A stretch of 64,000 bases of DNA, taken from positions 38,369 through 102,368 of the forward strand of contig CALULT010000004.1 in assembly GCA_944321565.1 (NCBI GenBank), in the 5' to 3' direction. This document shows, piece after piece, positions 10,101 to 19,294 of the stretch (positions are counted from its first letter, which is position 1; each line of letters opens with the position of its first letter). The notes beneath the pieces are model-generated. The model saw only the letters and a list, made by a program, of their open reading frames with translations, was not told the DNA's origin and made no database searches. Made by a program: the position numbers and the translations under genes. Source of the stretch: an uncultured Paraprevotella sp. (GTDB taxonomy: Bacteria > Bacteroidota > Bacteroidia > Bacteroidales > Bacteroidaceae).

Positions 10101-11491
10101 TCAAAACCTCCATTGCGGTATGTCGCGTCCAGCGATATGTCGCTGTAGTCATGATGGTTATAGTGAAACTGATGGATGTTTCCATTGACGGTAATCCAGG
10201 GACGGCCATTCCGTTTGAGCCATCCCTTTCCTTTGAGGTCAAATGCAGTCGTTCCCAGCTTGTCTTCTTTCCCTAATAATTTCCCTATCAATAACCTGCC
10301 GCTGTTGATGTCGGCCTCGAAGCGGTTGTTGTCCGTTAGTTTTCCGGACAAATCAAGAGAACCGACGTTTGTGTGTAATGAAAAGTCTGTGGCTATGCGT
10401 CCTTGCGTAAAAGAAACGAAGCCTTCCCCCTTGACTTTGCCTATGGCAAGTAGCAGCCCGGTGAGCTTTTTTCGGGCTTTTCCTTTTAGCCCTTCCGTGA
10501 TTCCCCGGATGCCTTCATTGTCAATCTGTAAATCGCGGATACGGGATAGGATGGACAGCTGTTCTTTGTCCCTCAGGTTGTTGGCCGTCAAAGGGGCGTC
10601 AAACTGAATGGTTTGGTCTTTGGTGTGGATATGCAGTCGGCTGACTTGGATTTTGTCAAGAGTGCCGTTCATCTCGGCTTCAAAACATAAGGGCAACAGT
10701 TCGGCGAATGGTTCGGCTTGACGCAGTGCAGGAAGAAGTGGCGTAAAGTCGCAGGCGGAGAGCGAGCCCTTTTCGATGCCTCCTTGGAAGCTCACATCGT
10801 GGAATTCCATGTTTTTGCCGGATGTTGTTTTCCCGCGTTGGTAATTCAGCGTGAGTGGGGAGAATGTCAGGCGGGAATGGGGCAGTTCGATGTCGAAGTC
10901 TTCCACCACGGCTTTTTCTTTTCCCGCCGTGACTTTGAATGCCAATTGTTTCAGTGCCAGTCCCGATTGTTCTTCAAATGCGAGTTTTTTGAGCCTCAGG
11001 TTCAAAGAATCTTTTGAATAGTACTTCAGGGAGAGCGTGGCACTGATATGATCCAAGGCGATGTGTGAAGGGTTGAAGCGTCCTGGTGTGGGAGGTTGGT
11101 CGAATTCGTCCCATGTCAGTCTTCCTCTCCTAATCAAAACGGAGTTGATGCGGAGGTCTGGGGTGCCGGAAGACTTCTTGTTGCTGGAGAATGCATCGAT
11201 GAGAAATTGGAAATTGGGTGATTCACCTTTCTTTTGGCGGTAAAGGTTGATGTCGAACCCATAGAGTTGGATGTTCGAAATGGATATTTTCCCGTGCAGC
11301 AACGCCGACAGTTCCATTTTCGCAGATAGACGGTACGCTTTCAGCAAGTTCTTGCCTTTTTGGTCCTTGACTGAAACATGATCCAGGATGATGCGGTTGA
11401 AATACCCGAAATCCACTCGGCCGACAGACACTTCAGCTTGGAGCACGTTTTCCAAAACATCAGTAACAATCAATGTCGCTCCACGTTGCAC
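7103..11491 (-). CDS. tamB: TamB/DUF490-family translocation and assembly module protein
   Basis: A very long (1462 residues from the first usable start) repetitive beta-strand protein ending in a DUF490 domain. TamB proteins span the periplasm and help deliver lipids or outer-membrane proteins. GTG at 11491 is the only standard start in the frame, yet it leaves out the expected N-terminal anchor. The open frame upstream encodes RLRKIFRIIAGIVIGGYLLL, a typical transmembrane segment. An ATG at 11589 would give MRAS and then this anchor if the A4 run at 11575-11578 had five As. So the 5' end carries a one-base frameshift, a sequencing error, or an unusual start. guaD follows 12 bases downstream. 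Confidence 0.85.
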   Translation of the reverse strand: MQRGATLIVTDVLENVLQAEVSVGRVDFGYFNRIILDHVSVKDQKGKNLLKAYRLSAKMELSALLHGKISISNIQLYGFDINLYRQKKGESPNFQFLIDAFSSNKKSSGTPDLRINSVLIRRGRLTWDEFDQPPTPGRFNPSHIALDHISATLSLKYYSKDSLNLRLKKLAFEEQSGLALKQLAFKVTAGKEKAVVEDFDIELPHSRLTFSPLTLNYQRGKTTSGKNMEFHDVSFQGGIEKGSLSACDFTPLLPALRQAEPFAELLPLCFEAEMNGTLDKIQVSRLHIHTKDQTIQFDAPLTANNLRDKEQLSILSRIRDLQIDNEGIRGITEGLKGKARKKLTGLLLAIGKVKGEGFVSFTQGRIATDFSLHTNVGSLDLSGKLTDNNRFEADINSGRLLIGKLLGKEDKLGTTAFDLKGKGWLKRNGRPWITVNGNIHQFHYNHHDYSDISLDATYRNGGFDGNLAINDPYIALAAKGAFSLEAPMPYIKGNLSVGHFSPHALNLTSKYAGTTFQGNVEADFQGNDIEDLDGTVAIRNFTMDSPDGQYATGPVTLMASEESGRRKLSVQSDFLQTEMAGTFKIGTLMAHGRRLLHRYIPTFVKMPQIKKDSQDEVMLSMHINNVEPLEKLLGIPLYVHEPAHFNGYLNSQTNEFDFNASIPSIEYSGQQFSRVTMLAGLLEDSIACTVNFQKQIGKSPVNFHLQAQAAHDNIHTRIEWTNHGEKAYKGTISALTSFSLDAEKRMLTDVSFNPSRIIVNDSAWNVYASHIHAQPGKIHIDNFKIDQGDRHLVLNGNVSAQEGDTLTADLKDINLEYIFNIINFHTVDFTGQATGKAYGTRLMKSPAFDARLQVNNFTFNDAYLGNMAVHGGWSKDENSVFLDAHIADPDHQSTTQVNGNIRIGAPPKGGIDLLIRTQNIDLSFLNKYTEGIFTDLQGRASGWTRVFGPFKGINLEGDMLVSEASTTVDATGVEYRLINDSIILRPDHIYFRDTRVYDPQGAPGYDAHYALVNGELRHTHLSNLNYQFDIDAYNVLGYDIKDFGDEVFCGTAYATGRIGFNGYPGNLNIHINARPEAGTVFSYNLSSPTTLTDNQFITYKSCNHSISASASSETAGTPPEPESDMRISFQLDLTPAATMKILMDPRAGDYIALNGHGNIRANFYNKGDFTMYGTYTVDHGVYKLSLQDVIRKDFTFNPGGTIIFGGIPVEADLNLQAVYTVPSVSLNDLSAGSTFSQNNVRVNCLMNLTGKAQAPQIGFDFDLPNVNEDEKQMVRSLISTEEEKNMQVIYLLGIGRFYTYDYNNTEQSQSSVAMKSLLSSTLSGQLNQMFSNILGNNSNWNIGTNLSTGEVGWSDMDVEGLLSGRLLNNRLLINGNFGYRDNTTTTSNFIGDFDVQWLLTPSGNVSLKAYSKTNDRYFTKSSITTQGIGIGLKRDFNSWRDIFRALVPKKRRGEKETQSVNP

Positions 11492-11651
11492 GGCCGGAAT
11501 GTGGAGTAGGGCAATTAAAAGCAGGTAGCCTCCAATGACTATGCCTGCAATGATTCTGAATATTTTCCTTAGTCTTTTGATGCGCGCATGATTTATCCGA
11601 CAAATTTAGTATTTTCTTTTTAGATTTCTTCACTTTGTCATATTTTTAATG

Positions 11652-11659
11652 TAATTTTG
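11652..11659 (+). promoter_or_regulatory. Promoter -7 element of the nqr operon
   Basis: TAATTTTG is an exact TAnnTTTG match, about 40 bases before the nqrA ATG. TTTG at 11634-11637 lies only 14 bases upstream, closer than usual, so the -33 box is uncertain. Confidence 0.6.
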
Positions 11660-11700
11660 CCCTGTTTTTAAAGACAACCAAATTTAATTAATCCTATTAT

Positions 11701-13050
11701 ATGGCAAATGTAATTAAATTACGCAAGGGCCTTGACGTGAACCTCAAGGGCCAGGCTGCCAAGGAGGTGTTTGACGTGGAGAGTCCGGGCGTTTTCGCGC
11801 TGATGCCGGATGATTTCACGGGGACAAAACCCAAGGTAGTGGTCAAGGAGGGCGATGCGGTTAAGGTGGGGGATGCTTTATTTGTAGATAAGGTGCGCCC
11901 TGAAGTGAAGTTTGTCTCTCCCGTGAGCGGGAAAGTGACGTTGGTGGAGCGTGGCGACCGTCGTAAGGTGTTGACGGTGCGCGTGGCGGCTGATGCCCAA
12001 CAGCAGTATGTGGATTTCGGAAAGAAGAATCTGGAACAGATGACGGCACAGGACGTGAAGGACACGCTCTTGGAGACTGGTTTGTTCGGTTTCTTCAAAC
12101 AGCGTCCCTATGACGTGGTTCCCGATCCGTCGGTGTCTCCGAAGGCAATCTTCGTATCGGCTTTCAATTCCATGCCATTGGCTGCTGATTTCGAGTATGT
12201 GTTGAAAGGGCGTGAGGCTGATTTCCAAACAGGATTGGATGCTTTGGCCAAAATGGCGAAGACTTACCTCGGAGTGAGTGCTAAACAGGCGGCTCCGGCA
12301 TTGACCGCAGCCAAGAATGTGACAGTGAATGTGTTCGACGGGCCGGCTCCGGCAGGAAACGTGGGTGTGCAAATCAACCATATCAATCCGGTGAACAAGG
12401 GGGAGACCGTTTGGACGCTTGGCGCGGAAGAAGTGATTTTCGTGGGGCATTTGTTCAACACGGGCAAGCTTGACTTCACACGTCTTGTGGCATTTGCCGG
12501 CTCGGAAGTGAAGCAGCCCGCTTATTGCCGCATGACGGTAGGGCAGCAATTGTCCACTTTGGTGAAAGGCCGCGTGTCGGAAGGCCGCACCTTGCGCGTC
12601 ATCAGCGGCAACGTGATGACGGGCGTGAAGACTACGGCCGACGGTTTCTTGGGTGCGCATGCCACAGAGGTGAATGTGATTCCGGAAGGTGACGACGTGC
12701 ATGAAATGTTCGGTTGGATTATGCCGCGTTTCAGCGACTATTCTTCCAGCCGCGCTTATTGCAGCTGGCTCTTCGGCAAGAAGGCGTATGCGTTGGATGC
12801 CCGCGTGAAGGGCGGTGAGCGTCACATGATCATGTCCGGCGAATACGACCGCGTGTTCCCGATGGACATTTTTCCGGAGCAATTGGTGAAAGCCATCATC
12901 ACGGGCGACATCGACCGCATGGAAGCTTTGGGCATTTACGAAGTGGCTCCCGAGGACTTTGCCCTCTGCGAGTTCGTGGATTCTTCGAAACTCGAAGTGC
13001 AGCGCATCGTCCGCGAAGGATTGGACATGCTTCGCAAGGAGATGGCTTAA
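11701..13050 (+). CDS. nqrA: Na+-translocating NADH:quinone reductase subunit A
   Basis: This 449-residue subunit is the first gene of a complete nqrABCDEF operon, with the gene order of Vibrio and Haemophilus. NqrA is a peripheral cytosolic subunit involved in quinone binding; the complex oxidises NADH, reduces quinone and pumps sodium. The N-terminal part (VKEGDAVKVGDALFVDKVRPE, about residues 42-62, then VSPVSGKV) is a biotinyl/lipoyl-like fold typical of NqrA. Length is normal. A -7 box lies at 11652-11659. nqrB begins 30 bases downstream. Confidence 0.96.
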   Translation: MANVIKLRKGLDVNLKGQAAKEVFDVESPGVFALMPDDFTGTKPKVVVKEGDAVKVGDALFVDKVRPEVKFVSPVSGKVTLVERGDRRKVLTVRVAADAQQQYVDFGKKNLEQMTAQDVKDTLLETGLFGFFKQRPYDVVPDPSVSPKAIFVSAFNSMPLAADFEYVLKGREADFQTGLDALAKMAKTYLGVSAKQAAPALTAAKNVTVNVFDGPAPAGNVGVQINHINPVNKGETVWTLGAEEVIFVGHLFNTGKLDFTRLVAFAGSEVKQPAYCRMTVGQQLSTLVKGRVSEGRTLRVISGNVMTGVKTTADGFLGAHATEVNVIPEGDDVHEMFGWIMPRFSDYSSSRAYCSWLFGKKAYALDARVKGGERHMIMSGEYDRVFPMDIFPEQLVKAIITGDIDRMEALGIYEVAPEDFALCEFVDSSKLEVQRIVREGLDMLRKEMA

Positions 13051-13080
13051 ATATGTTTCATCGCTAAATAGATAATAATA

Positions 13081-14247
13081 ATGAATGCGTTAAGAAAATA
13101 TCTGGATAAGATAAAGCCTTCTTTTGAGGAAGGGGGCAAGCTTCACGCTTTCCGCTCGGTGTTCGAAGGGTTCGAGTCTTTCCTGTTCGTGCCCAATGCC
13201 ACGTCGAAGTCGGGAGTGAACGTGCATGATGCGATTGACAGCAAGCGCATCATGATATTTGTGGTTATCGCGTTGATGCCGGCGCTTTTGTTCGGCATGT
13301 ATAACATTGGTTACCAAAACTATACGGCGGCCGGAGTGGACGGCACGTTTTGGGAAATGTTCGGCTTCGGCTTGCTGGCCGTGCTGCCCAAGATTATTGT
13401 TTCCTATATCGTCGGCCTTGGTATCGAGTTCATTGTGGCCCAGTGGAAGCATGAGGAAATTCAGGAAGGCTACTTGGTCACGGGTATGCTTGTGCCGATG
13501 ATTGTGCCGGTGGATTGCCCGTTGTGGATTATCGCCATAGCCTGCGCTTTTGCCGTGATTTTCGCCAAGGAAATTTTCGGTGGCACGGGCATGAACATCT
13601 TCAACGTGGCGTTGATTACCCGCGCTTTCTTGTTCTTCGCTTATCCGACAGCCATGAGCGGCGATGCCTGCTGGGTGGCCAAGGAGAGCATTTGCGGACT
13701 GGGCAACGACCTGCCCGATGCTTTCACCATGGCTACTCCGCTCGGCGAGGTGGCTACGGGCACGGTGCCCGCTTTCTCTTGGGACCAGGTTTGGGGCTTC
13801 ATCCCCGGTTCTATCGGTGAGACCAGCGTGGTGGCCATCGCCATCGGCGCGGTTATCCTCCTTTGGACGGGCATTGCCAGCTGGCGCACCATGTTGAGCG
13901 TCTTTGTCGGCGGTGCGTTGCTGGCTTGGATTTTCAACCAATGGGGTCCCGAAGGCAACGCCGGTGCCATGGTGCCGTGGTACCAGCATTTGGCATTGGG
14001 CGGCTTCTGCTTCGGTGCCGTGTTCATGGCTACCGACCCGGTGACTTCCGCCCGCACGGTGCCCGGACAGTTCGTTTACGGCTTCCTCATCGGTGCCATG
14101 GCCATCATAATCCGTGTGCTCAATCCGGGCTATCCCGAGGGCATGATGCTGGCCATCCTGTTGATGAACTTGTTCGCCCCGCTGATTGACTATTGTGTAA
14201 TTCAGAATAATATCGACAAGCGCGCGAAACGTGCGATTAAAAAATAA
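13081..14247 (+). CDS. nqrB: Na+-translocating NADH:quinone reductase subunit B
   Basis: This 388-residue polytopic membrane subunit of the NqrB/RnfD family carries covalent FMN and riboflavin and takes part in sodium movement. A soluble N-terminus (about 50 residues) is followed by alternating hydrophobic segments. The block DAFTMATPLGE (about residue 216) aligns with the place where family members attach FMN to a threonine; that assignment is inference. VFMATDPVTSARTVPGQ is a further conserved loop. The C-terminus KRAKRAIKK is basic. nqrC starts 6 bases after the stop. Confidence 0.95.
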   Translation: MNALRKYLDKIKPSFEEGGKLHAFRSVFEGFESFLFVPNATSKSGVNVHDAIDSKRIMIFVVIALMPALLFGMYNIGYQNYTAAGVDGTFWEMFGFGLLAVLPKIIVSYIVGLGIEFIVAQWKHEEIQEGYLVTGMLVPMIVPVDCPLWIIAIACAFAVIFAKEIFGGTGMNIFNVALITRAFLFFAYPTAMSGDACWVAKESICGLGNDLPDAFTMATPLGEVATGTVPAFSWDQVWGFIPGSIGETSVVAIAIGAVILLWTGIASWRTMLSVFVGGALLAWIFNQWGPEGNAGAMVPWYQHLALGGFCFGAVFMATDPVTSARTVPGQFVYGFLIGAMAIIIRVLNPGYPEGMMLAILLMNLFAPLIDYCVIQNNIDKRAKRAIKK

Positions 14248-14253
14248 GGAACT

Positions 14254-15114
14254 ATGGCTACAAAGAAATTCAAATGTAAAGTATGTGGCTACATACATGA
14301 GGGGGATGCCGCTCCCGAAAAATGTCCGGTGTGCCAGGCTCCCGCTTCCGAGTTCGAGGAAATCATGGAGGAAGGTGCCGATAAGCCTGCCAAAAAAGGA
14401 CTGAACACGGACGGCAATACCTATACCATCATATATTCTTGCATCGTGGTGGTCATCGTGGCGTTTTTGTTGGCGTTCGTGTCCAAGGTGCTCGAGCCGC
14501 AGTCGATGGCCAATGTGCGCATTGACAAGAAGAGCCAGATTCTGGCTGCGTTGAATCTCCGTGATGTGGAAAAGGCCGATGTGGAGAAAACCTACAGCGA
14601 GGTTGTCGTGGCCGACGAAATCATAGACAAGGACGGCAATGTGGTCAAGGACGGGAAGTCCAAAGACCAGGACGGTTTTGTCGTGGAAGACAAGAACATC
14701 TCGGACGAATGCCTTCCTTTATATGTCTGCGAAGTAAACGGCGAGACGAAATATGTCATTCCCGTGACGGGTAAAGGTCTGTGGGATGCCATTTGGGGCT
14801 ATGTAGCCTTGAATGCGGACAAGAATACTGTCTATGGCGTGTATTTCACCCACAAGGGAGAAACTGCCGGCTTGGGTGCTTTGATTACCGAGTATGAAAA
14901 GTTCCAAAAGCAGTTTGAAGGCAAGAAACTGATGAATGCCGACGGTTCTGCCGTGGCTCTGAGCGTAGTGAAGAAAGGCAAGACGGTCGTGGGGCTGGAC
15001 GATGCCAACCGTTGCGACGCGCTGACAGGTGCCACGCTGACTACAAATGGCGTACACGCTATGTTGCAGGAATGCTTGTCCCGTTACATGACATTTTTAA
15101 CGACTAACGAATAA
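14254..15114 (+). CDS. nqrC: NqrC with an N-terminal rubredoxin-like domain
   Basis: The 286-residue product has two parts. Residues 1-33 form a rubredoxin-like iron knuckle with Cys8-x2-Cys11-Gly and Cys24-x2-Cys27 ([27 protein letters not shown]), as in rubrerythrin tails. Residues from about 50 are NqrC proper: one transmembrane helix ([20 protein letters not shown]), a periplasmic FMN-binding domain, and the flavinylation motif LTGATLTT near residue 256. NqrC normally starts just before the helix, so the metal domain is an addition. The fusion is one continuous frame 6 bases after nqrB. The added domain would face the cytosol, where it could carry electrons or sense redox state. Confidence 0.93.
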   Translation: MATKKFKCKVCGYIHEGDAAPEKCPVCQAPASEFEEIMEEGADKPAKKGLNTDGNTYTIIYSCIVVVIVAFLLAFVSKVLEPQSMANVRIDKKSQILAALNLRDVEKADVEKTYSEVVVADEIIDKDGNVVKDGKSKDQDGFVVEDKNISDECLPLYVCEVNGETKYVIPVTGKGLWDAIWGYVALNADKNTVYGVYFTHKGETAGLGALITEYEKFQKQFEGKKLMNADGSAVALSVVKKGKTVVGLDDANRCDALTGATLTTNGVHAMLQECLSRYMTFLTTNE

Positions 15115-15130
15115 TAAGGAGGCAAGAGAT

Positions 15131-15763
15131 ATGAGCAAGTTATTTTCTAAAGAGAACCGGGAAGTATTTACCGCCCCGCTTAATCTCGACAACCCGATTG
15201 CCGTGCAGGTGCTGGGTATCTGTTCCGCATTGGCGGTGACTTCGCAGATGCAGCCGGCCATTGTCATGGGACTTTCCGTGGCTGTGATTACGGCATTTTC
15301 CAATTTGATTATTTCACTTATCCGCAAGACCATTCCCAACCGCATCCGCATCATTGTGCAGTTGGTCGTGGTGGCTGCGCTGGTGACCATCGTGAGCATG
15401 GTGCTTAAGGCTTTCGCCTACGACGTGAGCGTACAGCTTTCTGTCTATGTCGGGCTGATTATCACCAACTGTATCCTGATGGGACGCCTTGAAGCGTTTG
15501 CCATGATGAACGGGCCGTGGGAAAGTTTCCTCGACGGTTTGGGCAACGGTTTGGGCTATGCGCTTGTGCTCGTCGTGGTGGGCACGGTGCGCGAGTTTTT
15601 GGGCAACGGCTCCTTGCTGGGCTTCCAGGTCATTCCGCAGAGTTTCTACGACATGGGTTACATGAACAACGGCATGATGACGATGCCGGCCATGGCGCTG
15701 ATTCTTCTGGGTTGCGTGATTTGGGTACACAGGGCCTATAATGAGAAAAAGGAAAAGAAGTAA
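15131..15763 (+). CDS. nqrD: Na+-translocating NADH:quinone reductase subunit D
   Basis: This 210-residue hydrophobic subunit of the NqrD/RnfE family, about six transmembrane helices, forms part of the membrane core with NqrE. The family loops SLIRKTIPNRIRIIVQL and NCILMGRLEAFAM are present; the cysteine of the latter belongs to the family's membrane Fe-S site. AAGGAGG lies just upstream at 15116-15122, a strong ribosome-binding site. The order and spacing within the nqr operon are standard. Confidence 0.95.
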   Translation: MSKLFSKENREVFTAPLNLDNPIAVQVLGICSALAVTSQMQPAIVMGLSVAVITAFSNLIISLIRKTIPNRIRIIVQLVVVAALVTIVSMVLKAFAYDVSVQLSVYVGLIITNCILMGRLEAFAMMNGPWESFLDGLGNGLGYALVLVVVGTVREFLGNGSLLGFQVIPQSFYDMGYMNNGMMTMPAMALILLGCVIWVHRAYNEKKEKK

Positions 15764-15795
15764 ACGAACCACATCCTAAAACATAGAAAGACAAT

Positions 15796-16422
15796 ATGGA
15801 ACATTTCTTAAGTTTGTTTGTCCGTTCGATTTTTGTGGACAACATGATTTTCGCTTTCTTCTTGGGTATGTGTTCTTACTTGGCCGTATCCAAGAATGTA
15901 AAGACGGCCCTCGGGCTGGGTATCGCCGTGACGTTTGTCTTGGTGGTGACCGTTCCCGTGGACTATTTGCTGCAGACCAAAGTGCTTTCCGAGGATGGCA
16001 TCCTTGGCATTGACCTGACCTATCTCTCGTTCATCCTGTTCATTGCCGTGATTGCCGGCATTACGCAGTTGGTGGAGATGGTGGTGGAGCGTTTCACGCC
16101 TTCCCTCTATGCCGCGTTGGGTATCTTCCTCCCGTTGATTGCTGTGAACTGTGCCATCATGGGTGCTTCGCTCTTTATGCAGCAGCGCATCTCCATGGAT
16201 CCGGCCACCAGCACACAGGCCATCTCCAACGTGTGGGATTCCATCGCCTACGCCTTGGGTTCAGGTATCGGTTGGTTGCTGGCCATCGTCTCGTTGGCTG
16301 CCATTCGCGAGAAAATGGCCTATACCGACGTGCCCAAGCCGTTGCAGGGACTGGGCATCACGTTCATCACGGTGGGCCTGATGGCCATGGCATTTATGTG
16401 TTTCTCTGGTTTAAGTATTTAA
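15796..16422 (+). CDS. nqrE: Na+-translocating NADH:quinone reductase subunit E
   Basis: This 208-residue six-helix subunit is homologous to NqrD and RnfA. The N-terminal signature [20 protein letters not shown] and the loop [11 protein letters not shown] both hold the membrane cysteines that, with NqrD, bind the intramembrane iron centre. Length is as expected. nqrF follows after 18 bases. Confidence 0.95.
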   Translation: MEHFLSLFVRSIFVDNMIFAFFLGMCSYLAVSKNVKTALGLGIAVTFVLVVTVPVDYLLQTKVLSEDGILGIDLTYLSFILFIAVIAGITQLVEMVVERFTPSLYAALGIFLPLIAVNCAIMGASLFMQQRISMDPATSTQAISNVWDSIAYALGSGIGWLLAIVSLAAIREKMAYTDVPKPLQGLGITFITVGLMAMAFMCFSGLSI

Positions 16423-16440
16423 AAGGAAAGGAATAGAACA

Positions 16441-17709
16441 ATGGATATGAATTTTATTTATGCGAGCATTGGCGTATTCCTCGTCACAATCCTTCTTTTG
16501 GTCATCATCCTGCTGGTTGCCAAGAAATATTTGTCGCCGAGCGGAAACGTGAACATCACCATCAATGGGGACAAGGTCATCTCTGTGGCTCAGGGAAGCA
16601 GCTTGTTGTCCACCTTGTCGGAACAGGGCATTTATCTTTCTTCCGCTTGCGGCGGCAAGGGGTCTTGCGGCCAGTGCAAGTGCCAGGTGGTCGAAGGCGG
16701 CGGTGAGATTCTGGATTCTGAAAAGGGACATTTCACCCGTAAGCAGATTAAGGATCATTGGCGTCTGGGTTGCCAGTGCAAGGTGAAGGGTGATTTGGCC
16801 ATCAAGGTGCCTGAATCCGTCATGGGCGTGAAGGAATACGAATGTACCGTCATCAGCAACAAAAATGTGGCTACGTTCATCAAGGAATTCAAGGTGCAGT
16901 TGCCGAAGGGGGCGCACATGGACTTCCTTCCGGGTTCGTATGCACAGATTAAGATTCCTACGTTCACCATCGATTACGACAAGGACATCGACAAGAGTCT
17001 CATCGGCGACGAGTACTTGCCCGCTTGGCAGAAGTTCGGTCTCTTCCCGTTGAAGTGCGTCAATACGGAACCGACGGTCCGTGCCTACTCCATGGCCAAC
17101 TATCCGGCCGAGGGCGACGTGTTCATGTTGACCGTGCGTATCGCCACTCCTCCGTTCAAGCCGGATCGCAGTGGCTTCATGGACGTGAATCCGGGTATCG
17201 CTTCGTCTTACATCTTCACCCTCAAGCCGGGCGACAAGGTGGTGATGAGCGGTCCTTACGGAGACTTCCATCCGCATTTCGACAGCAAGAAGGAGATGAT
17301 TTGGGTCGGCGGTGGCGCCGGTATGGCTCCCTTGCGTGCACAAATCATGCACATGACCAAGACGTTGAACACGCGCGACCGCGAAATGCACTATTTCTAC
17401 GGTGCCCGTGCCTTGAACGAGGTGTTCTATCTGCAGGACTTCCTGAGCTTGGAGAAGGAGTTCCCCAACTTCCATTTCCACTTGGCTTTGGATCGTCCGG
17501 ATCCCGCAGCCGATGCTGCAGGCGTGAAATATACTCCGGGCTTTGTGCATAAGGTGATGTACGATACCTATCTGAAAGACCATGAGGCTCCCGAGGATAT
17601 CGAGTACTACATGTGCGGTCCCGGCCCGATGTCGAATGCCGTGGTGCAGATGCTCGACGGTCTCGGCGTAGATTCCGAATCCATCATGTACGATAACTTC
17701 GGCGGATAG
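16441..17709 (+). CDS. nqrF: Na+-translocating NADH:quinone reductase subunit F
   Basis: This 422-residue NADH dehydrogenase subunit is the electron entry point of the complex. One N-terminal helix (residues 5-27) is followed by a [2Fe-2S] ferredoxin domain with Cys70, Cys76, Cys79 and Cys111 ([16 protein letters not shown]). An FAD-binding domain follows with RAYSMANYP, then an NADH-binding domain ([23 protein letters not shown]), ending near YDNFGG as usual. All cofactor motifs are intact. The operon ends at the hairpin 17738-17783. Confidence 0.97.
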   Translation: MDMNFIYASIGVFLVTILLLVIILLVAKKYLSPSGNVNITINGDKVISVAQGSSLLSTLSEQGIYLSSACGGKGSCGQCKCQVVEGGGEILDSEKGHFTRKQIKDHWRLGCQCKVKGDLAIKVPESVMGVKEYECTVISNKNVATFIKEFKVQLPKGAHMDFLPGSYAQIKIPTFTIDYDKDIDKSLIGDEYLPAWQKFGLFPLKCVNTEPTVRAYSMANYPAEGDVFMLTVRIATPPFKPDRSGFMDVNPGIASSYIFTLKPGDKVVMSGPYGDFHPHFDSKKEMIWVGGGAGMAPLRAQIMHMTKTLNTRDREMHYFYGARALNEVFYLQDFLSLEKEFPNFHFHLALDRPDPAADAAGVKYTPGFVHKVMYDTYLKDHEAPEDIEYYMCGPGPMSNAVVQMLDGLGVDSESIMYDNFGG

Positions 17710-17737
17710 TTCTTTGTCCAAGGAAGAGTTATTGAAA

Positions 17738-17783
17738 GTAACAAGCCCCCGAGGAGCGCATCCCCGGGGGCTTGTTACTTTTT
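17738..17783. terminator. Bidirectional terminator between nqrF and the MATE gene
   Basis: A 14-bp perfect stem, GTAACAAGCCCCCG (17738-17751) with CGGGGGCTTGTTAC (17765-17778), encloses a 13-base loop and is followed by five Ts on the plus strand. It stands between convergent transcripts and should end the nqr operon; the MATE stop codon lies at its edge. Confidence 0.85.
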
Positions 17784-19117
17784 CACATTGCCCGCTTGTG
17801 CGCCTGCCGCCGCAGGTACCAGAAGCAGATTAACAACGACACGGTGGTGGCCAATGGCGGTGCGAAACCCATCCAGAAGAGAGAGGAAGGGGCGATGTGG
17901 CTGAATGCCCACGACAGCGGGACGCGGAACAGGAAGGTCACAATCAGGCTGTGTACCATGGGAAACCAGGAGTTGCCCTGCCCGCTGAAGTAGGAGTTGA
18001 TGCAGAACACGAAGCTGACGATGACGCAGTCGATGCTGTAGCCGCGCAGGTAGTCCGCTCCCATGGTCACGACGGCAGGGTCGTGGGTGAAGATGGCCGT
18101 CAGCGTTTCCGGTAGGAACTGGGAATAGATGCATACGCTGATGCCGAACACCAAGGCCATGCCGATGCCCGAGCGCAGGCAGAGGTTCATGCGGCGGATG
18201 AGGTTCGCGCCGTAGTTTTGTGCCGTCATGGCGGCTACCGCAGAAGATATGGCCATGGGCGGCAGCATGGCGAACGTGATGATTTTCTCCACCACGCCGA
18301 GCGCGGCCGAGGCTATGACTCCCATTTGGTTGACAATGACGGTGATGAGCAGGAACGACACGTTGATGAGCGCGTCTTGGAGAGCGATGGGGGCACCCAG
18401 CTTCACGATGCGTCGGGACAACGGGCCGTCGAGCCGGATGTCACGGCGGGAGAAGGCAAAGTGGAATCCGTGTCGGTGAAGGAACCATAAGGCGGTGGCG
18501 AAGCTGATGCCTTGCGAGGCTACGGTGGCGATGGCCGCTCCGGCTGCCCGCAGGTGGAAGCCGCCCACGAGAAGGAAGTCAAGGATAATGTTGATGGCGC
18601 AGGCCAGCCCTACGAAGTAGAGCGGCGTGCGCGAGTCGCCCAATCCGCGCAGGATGCCGCAGACCACGTTGTAGCCCATGATGAACGGTATGCCCGCCGA
18701 ACAAATCAGCAGATAGTGCCGTGTGTCGGCCATGGCTTCAGCGGGAGTGTGCATCAGTCGGGCGATTGGAGTGTGCAACGCCACCATGACGAGCGTGAGT
18801 GCGAATCCCACGAGGGCGAAAAGCCAGACGGACGTGCCGATGGTGCGTGCCGTCTGCCGGTCGTCCTTGGCTCCCGTGGCGATGGCGATGAGGATGGTGG
18901 TTCCCGTGGTCAGGCCCAGGATGATGCCCGTGACGGTCTGCATCACCTGACTTCCGATGGCCACGCCCGCCACGCTGGCCGCGTCGTCATAGAGGCCCAC
19001 CACGAACAGGTCCGCCCCGCCGTAGAGGGCTTGCAGCAGGTTGGCCAGCAGGAACGGCAGCGCGAACTGTAGCAACACTTTGGGTACGCTTCCTTGCGTC
19101 AAGTCGAGTTCTTTCAT
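17783..19117 (-). CDS. MATE-family multidrug/cation exporter
   Basis: This 444-residue inner-membrane protein has about twelve hydrophobic segments in two similar halves. The N-terminal block QGSVPKVLLQFALPFLLANL and the LYGGADLFVVG loop are typical of MATE transporters of the DinF/NorM superfamily, which export organic cations or metabolites using sodium or proton gradients. The C-terminus is short and basic (RRQAHKRAM). Substrate cannot be predicted. Nothing nearby suggests a specific role. Confidence 0.92.
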   Translation of the reverse strand: MKELDLTQGSVPKVLLQFALPFLLANLLQALYGGADLFVVGLYDDAASVAGVAIGSQVMQTVTGIILGLTTGTTILIAIATGAKDDRQTARTIGTSVWLFALVGFALTLVMVALHTPIARLMHTPAEAMADTRHYLLICSAGIPFIMGYNVVCGILRGLGDSRTPLYFVGLACAINIILDFLLVGGFHLRAAGAAIATVASQGISFATALWFLHRHGFHFAFSRRDIRLDGPLSRRIVKLGAPIALQDALINVSFLLITVIVNQMGVIASAALGVVEKIITFAMLPPMAISSAVAAMTAQNYGANLIRRMNLCLRSGIGMALVFGISVCIYSQFLPETLTAIFTHDPAVVTMGADYLRGYSIDCVIVSFVFCINSYFSGQGNSWFPMVHSLIVTFLFRVPLSWAFSHIAPSSLFWMGFAPPLATTVSLLICFWYLRRQAHKRAM

Positions 19118-19152
19118 ATTCTTATTATATTATGAGTCGCTGCCTGCAACCG

Positions 19153-19204
19153 GAAATGCCGGGCAAGCTGATTGGTTTTACCCAGTCATCTTGTCCGGCA
19201 TTTC
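19153..19204. other. 15-bp inverted repeat upstream of the MATE gene
   Basis: GAAATGCCGGGCAAG (19153-19167) pairs with CTTGTCCGGCATTTC (19190-19204) with one G-T pair, around 22 bases. No T tract follows on either strand. It lies between the beta-propeller stop and the MATE start, so it may end the former transcript or sit in the MATE leader. Confidence 0.5.
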
Positions 19205-19294
19205 GATTGCCCTCCGATGAGGATTACAAAACGTCTCTTCTTTTGCGGGTGCAAAGATGGGTCAAAAACTTGGTATTACCAAATTTTTCTTTTC

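Noticed and set aside
13090-14298. 402-residue minus-strand ORF opposite nqrB
   Set aside because: Antisense shadow of a conserved gene; composition only.
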